Source: Actinomycetota bacterium
GTDB taxonomy: Bacteria; Actinomycetota; Acidimicrobiia; Acidimicrobiales; Ilumatobacteraceae
Direction: 5' to 3'
Assembly: GCA_947454105.1 (NCBI GenBank)
Contig: CANGIP010000007.1
Span: forward strand, 59,663-123,662
DNA: 64,000 nucleotides
The position numbers and the translations under genes were made by a program. Below, in pieces: positions 53,142 to 62,482 of the stretch (positions within the stretch are counted from its first letter, which is position 1; every line of letters begins with the position of its first letter). The notes below the pieces were generated by a model that was given only the letters and a program-made list of their open reading frames with translations, did no database searches and was not told where the DNA came from.

Positions 53142-54874
53142 CGCGAACGCACCAAACGACCAGGTCGCGCACCTGTGTCAACACCGTGACGACGCGTGAC
53201 GACACCACTCACAATTGTTGCAACATAACCAGTCGCCGTTTGCAACAAGCGACGACCACCAGCGGGCAAGTCATCTTCGGCATGTGGAAAGCCCAAGGCC
53301 AAATGTTCCATGTCAATGATGTTGATGTCAGCTTTCTTTCCAACGGTTAACTGACCACGATCATCAAAGCCCATGACCTTCGCCGTATCAAGCGTTTGCA
53401 CCTTGACTGCTTCTTCAATGGTTAACTTCGGGCCACGATGACGATCACGTGCCCAATGTGACAACACATAGGTCGGGATTGACGCGTCACAAATCATGCG
53501 CACGTGCGCACCACCATCAGAGAGCCCCGAGACGGTTGCTGGATGCTTGAGCATTTCGTAAATTGCGTCTTGAGTGCCTCCGACATAGTTGAAGAACGGC
53601 AACATCAAGAATGAACGACCTTCGTCTTTATTCAACAGGTCATAGGCGAAACTCACGGGATCTACTCCCGCTGCTTCAGCCATGTTGGCCACCAACTGCT
53701 GCGGACCTGGTTCGTAGTCGGGCGTATCGCCCATTGAGTACATCTTGTCAAGCATGCTCAACAAGAAGGCACCAATGCTGTCGAACTGCTTCGACGGATC
53801 GGGATCAGTATCAGCTTCGGCAAGAATCTGCGCCTTCACTTCTGGCTTAGCCAGTTCGCGTCGCAATTCTTCAGACGACAACTTTTCAGAAAGTGCGATG
53901 AACGTCGGTCGCTTCTGGAAGAAGTGATAGCCGTCCCAGCCGATCATCATTCCGAATGGCCGCGCCGCGATTTGTGGATGCATCCGTCCACCCTGACCGT
54001 TCACGCGATCGACCACTTCAAGTGCCTCTCGCCATGAATCGGCGTTGAGCTCGTTCTGCAACATTGCAAACGAAACCGGCAGACCCGTACGTTCGGCCAA
54101 CGAAGCCATCCATTCAACTTCCGACAAGAAAACTGGTCGGTCGAATTCAAGACCTTGGGGCGCAACTTCAAACAATCCTCCGCCCGCGGCAACAAGCCCA
54201 TCGGCGATTCCGTTCAATTCATCAAGTGCCGCAAAAGTTCCAGGTACTGGCTCACCATCGCGGGCTTTGTGATTGAGAGTGCGTGACGTTGAGAATCCAA
54301 CTGCCCCTGCTTCACGAGCTTCGCGAACAATTTGTGCCATCTGTGAAATGTCTTGCGCAGTTGCTGGTTCGTTCTTGGCACCACGATCACCCATGACATA
54401 CGCACGCACTGAAGCGTGAGGAACATACGCCGAAATATCGATCGCGTAGTTGCGCTTTTCAATCACATCAAGGTATTCCGGGAAAGTTTCCCAGCCCCAA
54501 GTAATTCCTTCATGAAGTGCAGTGCCCGGAATATCTTCAACGCCTTCCATGAGCTGTACCAGCCACTCTTCGCTCCCTGGTCGCACGGGGGCGAAACCCA
54601 CGCCGCAGTTACCCATCACAATCGTGGTCACCCCGTGCCCACTCGTTGGCTCAAGAAGATCGTCCCAGGTGACTTGACCGTCAAAGTGAGTATGGATGTC
54701 GACAAATCCAGGCGTGACGATCAAACCAGTTGCGTCAATCACCTCAGTCGCCTCGGCCACAATCCGGGTAGCAATCTCGGCAATACGTCCGTCCTGCAGT
54801 GCAATATCGGCAACAAATGACTTGGCGCCAGTTCCATCGACAACCGTGCCGTTGCGAATAATCACGTCAAACAT
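53138..54874 (-). CDS. D-aminoacylase-type amidohydrolase (copy 2)
   Basis: 578 residues, related throughout to the gene at 16338: [61 protein letters not shown]. Predicted N-acyl-D-amino-acid deacylase fold with a binuclear metal site. The start has GAGGGGG about 4-10 nt upstream, so it is not leaderless, unlike copy 1. It is divergent from the moxR gene. Different substrate preferences from copy 1 are likely but untested. Confidence 0.8.
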   Translation of the reverse strand: MFDVIIRNGTVVDGTGAKSFVADIALQDGRIAEIATRIVAEATEVIDATGLIVTPGFVDIHTHFDGQVTWDDLLEPTSGHGVTTIVMGNCGVGFAPVRPGSEEWLVQLMEGVEDIPGTALHEGITWGWETFPEYLDVIEKRNYAIDISAYVPHASVRAYVMGDRGAKNEPATAQDISQMAQIVREAREAGAVGFSTSRTLNHKARDGEPVPGTFAALDELNGIADGLVAAGGGLFEVAPQGLEFDRPVFLSEVEWMASLAERTGLPVSFAMLQNELNADSWREALEVVDRVNGQGGRMHPQIAARPFGMMIGWDGYHFFQKRPTFIALSEKLSSEELRRELAKPEVKAQILAEADTDPDPSKQFDSIGAFLLSMLDKMYSMGDTPDYEPGPQQLVANMAEAAGVDPVSFAYDLLNKDEGRSFLMLPFFNYVGGTQDAIYEMLKHPATVSGLSDGGAHVRMICDASIPTYVLSHWARDRHRGPKLTIEEAVKVQTLDTAKVMGFDDRGQLTVGKKADINIIDMEHLALGFPHAEDDLPAGGRRLLQTATGYVATIVSGVVTRRHGVDTGARPGRLVRSR

Positions 54875-54979
54875 GTTTCCCCCTCAGGACGACCCTAAAA
54901 GGGTCTGTACGAAATCTAATGCACGAACCAATTCTGCGCTATCTCGGCAGTCAATCGTGCCCAGGTAGTTTCTTACCTC

Positions 54980-54985
54980 TAACCT
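54980..54985 (+). promoter_or_regulatory. -10 box TAACCT of moxR-xdhC
   Basis: TAACCT, 6 nt, GTG at 54992. A GACCCT/AGGGTC inverted repeat lies upstream at 54891-54905. Confidence 0.5.
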
Positions 54986-54991
54986 GCAGAT

Positions 54992-55918
54992 GTGTCCTCA
55001 GCAGCCATTGATCTGTCATCTGTCGAAGCCGTTTCCCGTTCTCTAGGCGCGCATAACTATCTTGCCGATGAAGGGCTGGCGACATCGGTCTTTTTGGCGC
55101 TCACTCTCAAGCGTCCTCTTCTTCTTGAAGGAGAAGCCGGAGTCGGCAAGACCGAACTCGCCAAGGTCTTATCTGCATTGACCGGAGGCGAACTCATTCG
55201 ATTGCAGTGTTACGAAGGTATCGACGCCACTCAAGCCGTCTACGACTGGGATTATTCTCGCCAGTTACTGCACCTCCGCGCGGCCGAAGCAAGTGGTGAA
55301 GCAGCCAATCGTGGAGCCGATGCCCTCGAGAACGAGCTGTACCAAGAACGCTTCTTGTTGCGACGAGCAGTGTTGCGAGCCCTTGAACCTGCCCCTGCTC
55401 CCCCAGTTCTATTGATCGACGAAATCGATCGTGCCGACGACGAGTTCGAAGCGTATTTGTTGGAAGTCCTGTCCGACTTCCAGGTCACGATTCCCGAACT
55501 TGGAACGTTCAAAGCACCTACACCACCGATCGTGATCCTGACATCAAACCGTACCCGCGATGTTCACGACGCTTTGAAGCGTCGTTGCCTGTATCACTGG
55601 ATTGAACATCCAACCTTCGATCGCGAAGTTGCCATTGTTCGACTACGCGTTCCGCAAGTTGCAATTTCGTTGGCACGGCAAGTTGCCGCCGCAACCGAAG
55701 CCATGCGTGGCATGCAGTTGTACAAGCCACCAGGAGTCGCCGAAACAATCGATTGGGCTACTGCTCTCGGAAGTTTGGGCATTGCCAATCTCGATGAAGA
55801 CAGCGTTCGTTCAACTCTTGGTGCCGTTCTCAAATATCGCGAAGATCAAGAACGCGTCGAGACGAATGGCATGACCGACCTCATCAAAGCCGCAGTACAA
55901 CGCGCTCTTGGCACCTGA
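54992..55918 (+). CDS. MoxR/CoxD-type AAA ATPase
   Basis: 308 residues. Walker A GEAGVGKTELAKVL, Walker B LIDEIDRADDEFEAYLLEVL, sensor-1 LTSNRTRDVHDALKRRC, typical of MoxR AAA proteins; CYEGIDATQAVYDWDYSRQL is the CoxD-like insertion. It works with the VWA protein downstream to mature or remodel an enzyme, in carboxydotrophs the Mo-hydroxylase CoxLMS. Start is GTG, 6 nt after TAACCT. Confidence 0.9.
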   Translation: MSSAAIDLSSVEAVSRSLGAHNYLADEGLATSVFLALTLKRPLLLEGEAGVGKTELAKVLSALTGGELIRLQCYEGIDATQAVYDWDYSRQLLHLRAAEASGEAANRGADALENELYQERFLLRRAVLRALEPAPAPPVLLIDEIDRADDEFEAYLLEVLSDFQVTIPELGTFKAPTPPIVILTSNRTRDVHDALKRRCLYHWIEHPTFDREVAIVRLRVPQVAISLARQVAAATEAMRGMQLYKPPGVAETIDWATALGSLGIANLDEDSVRSTLGAVLKYREDQERVETNGMTDLIKAAVQRALGT

Positions 55919-55929
55919 GAACATTCGCA

Positions 55930-57060
55930 ATGTCTGAAGTGCTTGAAGAAAACTCAAACGCTGAACGAATTGCCGTTGCATTCAGCCGTGTCTTGCGCAG
56001 TGCTGGCATCAGCACTCCCATCGGAAATGTGTTGACCTTCGTCGAAGCACTTGGGCTCGTCGGAATCAACGACCGCGACAACGTCTATTGGGCTGGCCGT
56101 TCAACTTTGCTTCGCCGCCCCGAAGATATCGCGCTGTACGACAAGGCGTTTGCTGTTTTTTGGGAACGTCGTACGTCTCAGACCATTGAACAAGATGAAC
56201 AACTGATTCGCATCAACATTGAAATTGATGATGAGACTGAAGGGGCTGACGATGGTTCATCGGACGAAGCCGACGATGAGGGCGAATCAATCACCCTGAG
56301 ATTTTCTGCAGTGGAAACTCTTCGCAAGAAAGATTTTGCTACTTACTCTGTGGACGAACTACATCTCGCTCAAGATCTCATGAGCCAACTTCGACTCGTC
56401 GGGTCTCCGCGAAACTCGTTTCGGATGCGTCCAACCGCCAAAGGTTCACGCCCCGATTTGCGACGAACTGTGCGCTCGAGCCTTCGATCTGGCGGCGAAC
56501 CAATTCGTCGACACTGGCAAGAAAACGACGAACGACTTCGCCGACTCATCTTGCTTCTTGATGTCAGCGGCTCAATGGAGCCCTACGCCCGGGCACTCTT
56601 GCGATTTGTTCAAGCCGCCGTTGCGGGCCGACAAAAGGTTGAAGCATTCGCCATTGGCACACGACTCACGCGAGTGACGCGCGAGCTCGGTTCACGTGAC
56701 CCCGACAAGGCGCTCAAACTTGCCGCTGAACGAGTCGTTGACTGGAGTGGCGGAACACGGCTTGGTGAATGCATCCGCAACTTCAATGACGAATGGGGTG
56801 TTCGCGGTATGGCCCGAGGTGCCATCGTGGTGGTGCTCAGCGACGGCTGGGATCGTGGCGACCCCGAACTCTTGTCGCAGCAGATGCAACGCCTACACCG
56901 CGTGAGCCACAGTTTGATTTGGGTCAATCCACTGAAGGTTTCTCCCGGATACGCCCCGCTTGCTCGGGGAATGGCTGCAGCGTTGCCCCATGTTGACCAT
57001 TTCGTCGAAGGTCATTCCATTGAGGCCATGGAAGAACTGACCCGGGTGATTGGTCTATGA
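55930..57060 (+). CDS. VWA-domain protein, CoxE-like
   Basis: 376 residues. N-terminal helical part, an acidic stretch (about 98-120, DETEGADDGSSDEADDEGE), and a VWA domain near 200-350 with the MIDAS motif LLLDVSGSMEPYARALLRFV and a later LSDGWDRGDP. This pairs with MoxR in CoxD-CoxE systems. It starts 11 nt after the moxR stop. The target enzyme is not in the window. Confidence 0.88.
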   Translation: MSEVLEENSNAERIAVAFSRVLRSAGISTPIGNVLTFVEALGLVGINDRDNVYWAGRSTLLRRPEDIALYDKAFAVFWERRTSQTIEQDEQLIRINIEIDDETEGADDGSSDEADDEGESITLRFSAVETLRKKDFATYSVDELHLAQDLMSQLRLVGSPRNSFRMRPTAKGSRPDLRRTVRSSLRSGGEPIRRHWQENDERLRRLILLLDVSGSMEPYARALLRFVQAAVAGRQKVEAFAIGTRLTRVTRELGSRDPDKALKLAAERVVDWSGGTRLGECIRNFNDEWGVRGMARGAIVVVLSDGWDRGDPELLSQQMQRLHRVSHSLIWVNPLKVSPGYAPLARGMAAALPHVDHFVEGHSIEAMEELTRVIGL

Positions 57061-57120
57061 CGCGACTGACCGCAAACCAGCATCGCAACACCCCGTCTTC
57101 CACGGCAGACTGTTGTCATC

Positions 57121-57438
57121 ATGCGTGAGATCCTTGACGACATTGACCGCTGGCGTTCAGATGGCAAGAAAGTTGCAGTCGCGCGCGTTGTCAAAATTGA
57201 AGGCTCTGGTCCACGCGACCCCGGCGCTGCGATGGCCGTCAACGAAGACGGCGAGGTTGCCGGATCGGTGAGTGGCGGATGCGTTGAAGGCGCAGTTGTC
57301 AGCGAAGCACTTGCCATCATCGGTGAAAACTCACCTGGCCGAATGGTCACTTTCGGATACAGCGATGACGAAGCATTTGCCGTTGGTTTAACGTGCGGCG
57401 GAATCATTCGCCTCTACATCGAACAACTTGATTGGTGA
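57121..57438 (+). CDS. XdhC/CoxI N-terminal-domain protein
   Basis: 105 residues, only the N-terminal XdhC domain: GDPGAAMAVNEDGEVAGSVSGGCVEGAV-like segment (SGGCVEGAVVSEALAI) and a terminal GLTCGGIIRLYIEQ, both with conserved Cys. The Rossmann half is encoded separately by the next gene. XdhC proteins bind the molybdenum cofactor and sulfurate or insert it. Co-linear with moxR and VWA. Confidence 0.85.
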   Translation: MREILDDIDRWRSDGKKVAVARVVKIEGSGPRDPGAAMAVNEDGEVAGSVSGGCVEGAVVSEALAIIGENSPGRMVTFGYSDDEAFAVGLTCGGIIRLYIEQLDW

Positions 57439-57445
57439 TCAGATC

Positions 57446-58264
57446 ATGAGTAGTTCGATCTATCAACAATTCACTGATTACATCCGAAGCGAAACCCCCG
57501 TTGCTCTTGCCACGATCATTGAAGGACCAGGGACCGGCGCAAAACTTTTAGTAGCCCGCGTCGACGGCATCGAGAATGTTGTTGGCACACTCGGACATCC
57601 CGAACTTGATCGAGTTGTCTCTCGCGACACCGCCGGCGAACTTGAAGCAGGCCGCACCGGAGTTCGTCATTACGGCCCAGAAGGTCAAGCAACTCCAGAA
57701 GACCTCATTGACACACCAACAGTTGTCGTATTTATTGAGAGCTTCTCACCCGCTCCGCAAATGTGGATCTTTGGCGCCGTTGATTTCACCGCTGCACTTG
57801 GTCGAGTCGCCAAAGTTCTCGGTTACCGCGTGACGGTATGTGATGCTCGCGAAATCTTTGCGACGAAACGCCGCTTCCCGATGGCCGATGAAGTCATGGT
57901 CACGTGGCCGACGCCCATGTTTGAAAAGCGTGGCAATACTTTGGGTCCACGCGATGCAGTTTGTATCTTGACGCACGATCCAAAATTTGATGTTCCAGCG
58001 GTTCAAGGTGCACTCTCAACCTCGGTTGGCTACATCGGCGTGATGGGAAGTCGCAAGACGCACAACAAGCGCATTGAACGCCTTGCTGAAGTTGGCGTGA
58101 CGTCACCCGAACAGTTGAGTCGTTTGATGTCACCCATCGGCTTAGATCTAGGTGGTCGCACACCGGAAGAAACTGCAATAGCAATATGCGCAGAAATTAT
58201 CGCTCGCCGAACTGGTCACTCAGCCACAAGTCTCAAGAACACCGACGGAGCAATTCACTCTTGA
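57446..58264 (+). CDS. XdhC/CoxF-type molybdenum-cofactor maturation protein
   Basis: 272 residues. N-terminal half MSSSIYQQFTDYIRSETPVA resembles XdhC; the C-terminal Rossmann half has WIFGAVDFTAALGRVAKVLG, VLGYRVTVCDARE, and VGYIGVMGSRKTHNKRIERL. The ATG at 57446 is preferred over the TTG at 57428, which would overlap the upstream gene. The pair with the preceding gene suggests CoxI/CoxF-like function. Convergent with the M24 gene. Confidence 0.85.
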   Translation: MSSSIYQQFTDYIRSETPVALATIIEGPGTGAKLLVARVDGIENVVGTLGHPELDRVVSRDTAGELEAGRTGVRHYGPEGQATPEDLIDTPTVVVFIESFSPAPQMWIFGAVDFTAALGRVAKVLGYRVTVCDAREIFATKRRFPMADEVMVTWPTPMFEKRGNTLGPRDAVCILTHDPKFDVPAVQGALSTSVGYIGVMGSRKTHNKRIERLAEVGVTSPEQLSRLMSPIGLDLGGRTPEETAIAICAEIIARRTGHSATSLKNTDGAIHS

Positions 58265-58271
58265 ATCTGAT

Positions 58272-59420
58272 TTAGGCGTCAACCGCAATCAGGTTGTGGT
58301 CTGCGTGATTCATTGAATCAGGTCCATCAGTCGTTGCGACGACAATGTCTTCAAGACGCATTCCCCACTTACCTGGCAAGTAAATACCTGGTTCAATGCT
58401 GAATGCGTGGCCAGCTTCTAACGGTAGAGAGTTTCCACTGACGATGTACGGGTCTTCGTGAGCATCAAGGCCAATACCGTGACCGGTGCGATGAATGAAA
58501 TAGTCGCCAAAGCCCGCTGCCGTAATAATGCGTCGCGCGACTGCGTCAACTTCTTCGCACGGCGTGCCAATCATTGCCGCCTTCACCGCCGCCGCTTCAG
58601 CTTTAAACAAAACGGCATACGCCTCGGCGACATCAGATGCAATGTCACCCGTGAACACGCATCGTGTGATGTCACTGCAGTAGCCATTCATGGTGCCACC
58701 AAAATCGCATAAAACGATTTCGTTCTTCTGAATGACTCGCGAACCCGGATGATGGTGGGGGCTCGCAGCATTTTCGCCTGCCGCCACAATCGCAAAGTTC
58801 ACAACATCATGACCCTCGGCCAGGATGCGGGCTGACAGATCGGCCGACACTTGTGCCTCGGTTCGACCAACTAAGGGAATTCGCCCAGCGTGCAATTCGC
58901 CGGCGATGCGATCAACGGCTGCGCCAGCTGCTCGCAACGCATCAATTTCGGCTTGGTCTTTACGCATGCGCAATGAACCAATGACATCGACCGAACGTCG
59001 GTACTGCGTTGACGAAAGCATCGGCATGAGGTCGACCAAGAAGCGCGCCCACATCTGGTCACCCACCGCGACAACGCGTGTTTCAGGTGTGGACTCTTTG
59101 ACTAAACGAGCAGTAATCGCTACGGGATCTTCAGTCTCGCTCCAAGGCAACAATGAGAACACTCCTGGCATCAAAGTGACCCGAGGAGCTTCAAGTCCTG
59201 GAACAACAATGGTTGCACCGCCATTCGCAGGCAAGACCAACATTGTCAAACGTTCAAGCGGCATTGCGTTGTAGCCAGTGAGATAAGGCATATCAAGGCC
59301 AAGCGACAACAAAGCCACGTCAACACCTTGAGCGCGCATCGATTGGCGAGCTCGTTCTAAGCGATCAGCGAAAACCCGCGCATCATTTGCCGGCGACGAA
59401 ACAATTGAATGACCACTCAT
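58272..59420 (-). CDS. M24-family Xaa-Pro peptidase
   Basis: 382 residues. Creatinase-type N-terminal domain and a C-terminal pita-bread metal site: DFGGTMNGYCSDITRCVFTG (two Asp), FIHRTGHGIGLDAHEDPYIV (His), AFSIEPGIYLPGKWGMRLED (two Glu). It should cleave X-Pro bonds with Mn or Co. Its ATG overlaps the lipA stop (ATGA), placing it last in the lipoate operon, an unusual partnership. Confidence 0.9.
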   Translation of the reverse strand: MSGHSIVSSPANDARVFADRLERARQSMRAQGVDVALLSLGLDMPYLTGYNAMPLERLTMLVLPANGGATIVVPGLEAPRVTLMPGVFSLLPWSETEDPVAITARLVKESTPETRVVAVGDQMWARFLVDLMPMLSSTQYRRSVDVIGSLRMRKDQAEIDALRAAGAAVDRIAGELHAGRIPLVGRTEAQVSADLSARILAEGHDVVNFAIVAAGENAASPHHHPGSRVIQKNEIVLCDFGGTMNGYCSDITRCVFTGDIASDVAEAYAVLFKAEAAAVKAAMIGTPCEEVDAVARRIITAAGFGDYFIHRTGHGIGLDAHEDPYIVSGNSLPLEAGHAFSIEPGIYLPGKWGMRLEDIVVATTDGPDSMNHADHNLIAVDA

Positions 59421-61069
59421 ACTTTTGTCACCCTACTCAACGTCACCGGTACTGCTTCGCCTGCAGCGTCGGCCGATTGTTTGGCGTGATAACTCGAACG
59501 TGTTAAGGGGCTCGACTCCACATGACCAATTCCTAGAGACTCTCCTACTTGCTTCCAACGAGTGAACTCATCAGGATGAATCCAACGAGCAACGGGAGTG
59601 TGGTGAGTCGTCGGCCGCAGGTACTGACCAATCGTCACAATGTTCACGCCGATTCCCGCAAGATCGGCCAGGCATCCATCGACTTCTTCGCTGGTTTCGC
59701 CCATTCCTAATACCAGACCCGACTTCACCACTAAGCCAGCCGCTTTGGCCGCTGACAGAACACCCAGCGAGCGGGCGTACCCCGCCGATGGACGTACGGC
59801 GCGCTGCAAACGGGCCACCGTCTCGATGTTGTGGTTAAAGACATCAGGTCGAGCATCAAACAACAACTGCAACGAGGCGACATCGCCTTTGGCGTCTGAC
59901 ACCAATGTTTCAATGCGAGTTAACGGATTACGTTCACGAATTGCCTGCACACATTCAGCCACGTGGGCAAAGCCACCGTCGGTCAAATCGTCGCGTGCGA
60001 CCATGGTGAGCACCGCATGGGTCAACCCCATTGACGCAACTGCCTCAGCAACGCGTTGTGGCTCGTCAGCTTCGGGCAATTCTGGTTTACGAGTATCAAC
60101 AAGGCAAAAACCACATGCACGTGTGCAACGTTCGCCCAAGACCATGAAAGTTGCAGTGCCATCTTTCCAACATTCAGAAAGATTGGGGCATCCAGCCTCT
60201 TCGCACACCGTCACCAATTTCAATTCGCTCAAGGTGCGCTTAATCTTCAGCACCTCGGTACCGATTTGCACCTTGGGTCGCAGCCACTCTGGTTTGCGTT
60301 CCGAGAGATCAACACCACCATCTACACCAGCATCGGCAAGTCGACCGAGCATGCGCACCGGTTCTCCAGGTCCTTCACCACGCGAAAATCGTGACAAGTC
60401 TTCTGGTCGGTGCACCCATGCAACTTCTTGTTGTTCGGCTTCTCCCCCACCCCAACGTTCAATCGCCAAGCGACTGACAATCTTCACGACATCTTGCATC
60501 GAAACATCAATGCCTTCTTCTTTGAGCGACGTCACCGGATACTCGGCAACACCACACGGCACAATGTGTTGACGCATGTACGTCATATCGGGATCAACAT
60601 TTAAAGCAAACCCGTGCATTGTTCGCCCGTGCGCTAAACGAACGCCGATAGCACTGATCTTGCGGCGGCGATCGTTGTCAGCATCAAGCCACACGCCAGC
60701 AAATCCCGACAAGCGCCCAGCGTTCTTCACACCAAGTTCGGTCAATGCATCAATGACCAATTGTTCAACACTGCACACATGCGCCGTTGCACCGATGGCA
60801 TTTTCTAAATTCAAAATTGGGTATCCGACCAGCTGCCCCGGTCCGTGATACGTAATGTCACCACCACGTTTCACCGCGACGAAATCAGCGCCAACTTCGG
60901 CAGGATCACACTTCAGATTCTTTTCAAGTTCGGCCCGTGGCCCATACGTAAAAACATGCGGATGCTCGAGAAGCAGCAAATGTTGTTCACGACCGTGCTC
61001 AAAGAGCGCAGTTTGTACAGCCAGAACCTCGCGATACGCGACCCTGCCAATCCAGCGGACGCGCAACAT
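59417..61069 (-). CDS. lipB-lipA: LipB-LipA fusion: octanoyltransferase and lipoyl synthase in one chain
   Basis: 550 residues. Residues 1 to about 215 are LipB: RGGDITYHGPGQLVGYPILN, then the Lys in RRRKISAIGV and the catalytic Cys in HIVPCGVAEYPVTS. A linker of about 35 residues follows. From about 250 it is LipA: RKPEWLRPKVQIG, the auxiliary cluster motif CEEAGCPNLSEC, the radical-SAM motif CTRACGFC, and the terminal RSSYHA. LipB transfers octanoate from ACP to the E2 lysine and LipA inserts sulfur, the two successive steps of lipoate synthesis; fusion would pass the octanoylated E2 domain between them. Both lengths are normal and no stop lies between. It sits between sucB and the M24 gene. 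Confidence 0.93.
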   Translation of the reverse strand: MLRVRWIGRVAYREVLAVQTALFEHGREQHLLLLEHPHVFTYGPRAELEKNLKCDPAEVGADFVAVKRGGDITYHGPGQLVGYPILNLENAIGATAHVCSVEQLVIDALTELGVKNAGRLSGFAGVWLDADNDRRRKISAIGVRLAHGRTMHGFALNVDPDMTYMRQHIVPCGVAEYPVTSLKEEGIDVSMQDVVKIVSRLAIERWGGGEAEQQEVAWVHRPEDLSRFSRGEGPGEPVRMLGRLADAGVDGGVDLSERKPEWLRPKVQIGTEVLKIKRTLSELKLVTVCEEAGCPNLSECWKDGTATFMVLGERCTRACGFCLVDTRKPELPEADEPQRVAEAVASMGLTHAVLTMVARDDLTDGGFAHVAECVQAIRERNPLTRIETLVSDAKGDVASLQLLFDARPDVFNHNIETVARLQRAVRPSAGYARSLGVLSAAKAAGLVVKSGLVLGMGETSEEVDGCLADLAGIGVNIVTIGQYLRPTTHHTPVARWIHPDEFTRWKQVGESLGIGHVESSPLTRSSYHAKQSADAAGEAVPVTLSRVTKV

Positions 61070-61072
61070 AAT

Positions 61073-62440
61073 TTAGAACTCGCTTGACCAATCGCGGGTT
61101 TCGAGAATTTCCTTCACGCGTACCAAGAAGCTGGCGGCGTATGCGCCGTCGAATGCGCGATGATCCCAACTCATGGCCAAATGGCCAACTGGATGAATCG
61201 CGATACTTTCGCCACCACCAGGAACATTCACCACAACTGGCTTACGCACAATTGCATCAGTTGACAAAATCGCTACCTGAGGCTGATTGATGATCGCCAT
61301 CGTGAGAACTGAACCAGCCGAGCCGTTATTCGAGATGGTAAACGTTCCACCCTGAATTTCGTCAGGGCTAAGTTTGCGAGTCTTCGCTCGCGTTGCCAAG
61401 TCGCTGATTTCACGAGCAATCGCTCGCAAACGCTTTCCTTCGGCACTGCGCACAACAGGAACCAGAAGTCCGAGTCCCTCGATGTCAACCGCGATACCAA
61501 GATCGACATAACGGTGCACAATGAGATCGGTCCCCGAAATGCTGGCGTTCATGTGCGGGAAATCTGCCAATGCATCAACGACTGCTCGCGAAATAAAGGG
61601 AAGGTACGTCAGGCTGAAACCTTCAGCCGACTTGAATTCGTCTTTCGTCTTGGCTCGTGTGTTGTCGACATTGGCGTAATCAACTTCGACCACGCTGAAT
61701 GCATGAGGGCTGACGCTCAATGACATTGTCATGTGAGCACCGGTGAGTTGACGAATCTTTGACAACGGAACAACATCGTCGCGTTCACCAACGCGCACCA
61801 CGGGTGCAGCAGCTTGAGGAGCAGATGCAACTGGTGCGGGACTTGCTGCAGCGGGTCGAGGTGCTGGTGCTGCGGCTACGGCTACGGCTGGAGCAGCAGG
61901 CGCCGAACCAGTAGCGATTTTGTCGATGTGATCAAGCACATCTTCTCGCGTGATTCGTCCACCAGGGCCAGTGCCGGCGATGGAGTCAACCTGGAGATTG
62001 TGTTCGGTGACTAAACGACGGACGACCGGCGACAACAAACGATTGTCATTGCCCGCGGCCGCAACGGCAACCGGTGCTGGCGCGGCGGCGGGAGCAGGTC
62101 TAGGAGCGGCAACCGGCGCAGGTGCAGGTGCAGCAACCACAGGTGCTGGCGCTGCTTCGACGACTGGAGCCGGCGCAGCAGCTGGCGGGGCGGCAACAAC
62201 TGCTCCCGCATCGCCAACAACTCCGATGACCGCACCAACAGGAACGGTCTCGCCTTCCGGTACGCGAATTTCGGTCAAAACGCCAGCGACGGGCGAAGGA
62301 ACTTCGGTGTCTACTTTGTCGGTTGATACTTCGAACAAAGGTTCATCAGCAGCAACAGTGTCGCCAACCTTTTTGAACCATCGCGTGATGGTTCCTTCGG
62401 TCACTGTTTCTCCAAGTTGCGGAAGGGTTACTTCTGCCAT
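61073..62440 (-). CDS. sucB: 2-oxo acid dehydrogenase E2, SucB-like
   Basis: 455 residues. One lipoyl domain at residues 1-76 with the modified Lys in VSTDKVDTEVPSP; a long Ala/Pro linker (about 77-135, repeated VAAPAPAP); a peripheral-subunit binding domain LLSPVVRRLVTEHNLQVDSI then GTGPGGRITREDVL; and a catalytic domain ending AMSWDHRAFDGAYAASF. HRxxDG with the His is the acyltransferase site. It accepts acyl groups on lipoate. One lipoyl domain and the sequence suggest 2-oxoglutarate over pyruvate, but branched-chain E2 is possible. E1 is not in the window. Confidence 0.85.
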   Translation of the reverse strand: MAEVTLPQLGETVTEGTITRWFKKVGDTVAADEPLFEVSTDKVDTEVPSPVAGVLTEIRVPEGETVPVGAVIGVVGDAGAVVAAPPAAAPAPVVEAAPAPVVAAPAPAPVAAPRPAPAAAPAPVAVAAAGNDNRLLSPVVRRLVTEHNLQVDSIAGTGPGGRITREDVLDHIDKIATGSAPAAPAVAVAAAPAPRPAAASPAPVASAPQAAAPVVRVGERDDVVPLSKIRQLTGAHMTMSLSVSPHAFSVVEVDYANVDNTRAKTKDEFKSAEGFSLTYLPFISRAVVDALADFPHMNASISGTDLIVHRYVDLGIAVDIEGLGLLVPVVRSAEGKRLRAIAREISDLATRAKTRKLSPDEIQGGTFTISNNGSAGSVLTMAIINQPQVAILSTDAIVRKPVVVNVPGGGESIAIHPVGHLAMSWDHRAFDGAYAASFLVRVKEILETRDWSSEF

Positions 62441-62482
62441 GACATTCCTACTTTCGACTTTTATTGCGACTGCTCTTGCGAC

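Noticed and set aside
59640..60572. 310-residue open frame on the plus strand
   Set aside because: Antisense to the lipB-lipA gene; Arg/Ser-rich with no recognisable motif.
61800..62210. Tandem repeat or transposon-like array in sucB
   Set aside because: It is the Ala/Pro-rich flexible linker normal for E2 proteins, with imperfect codon repeats.
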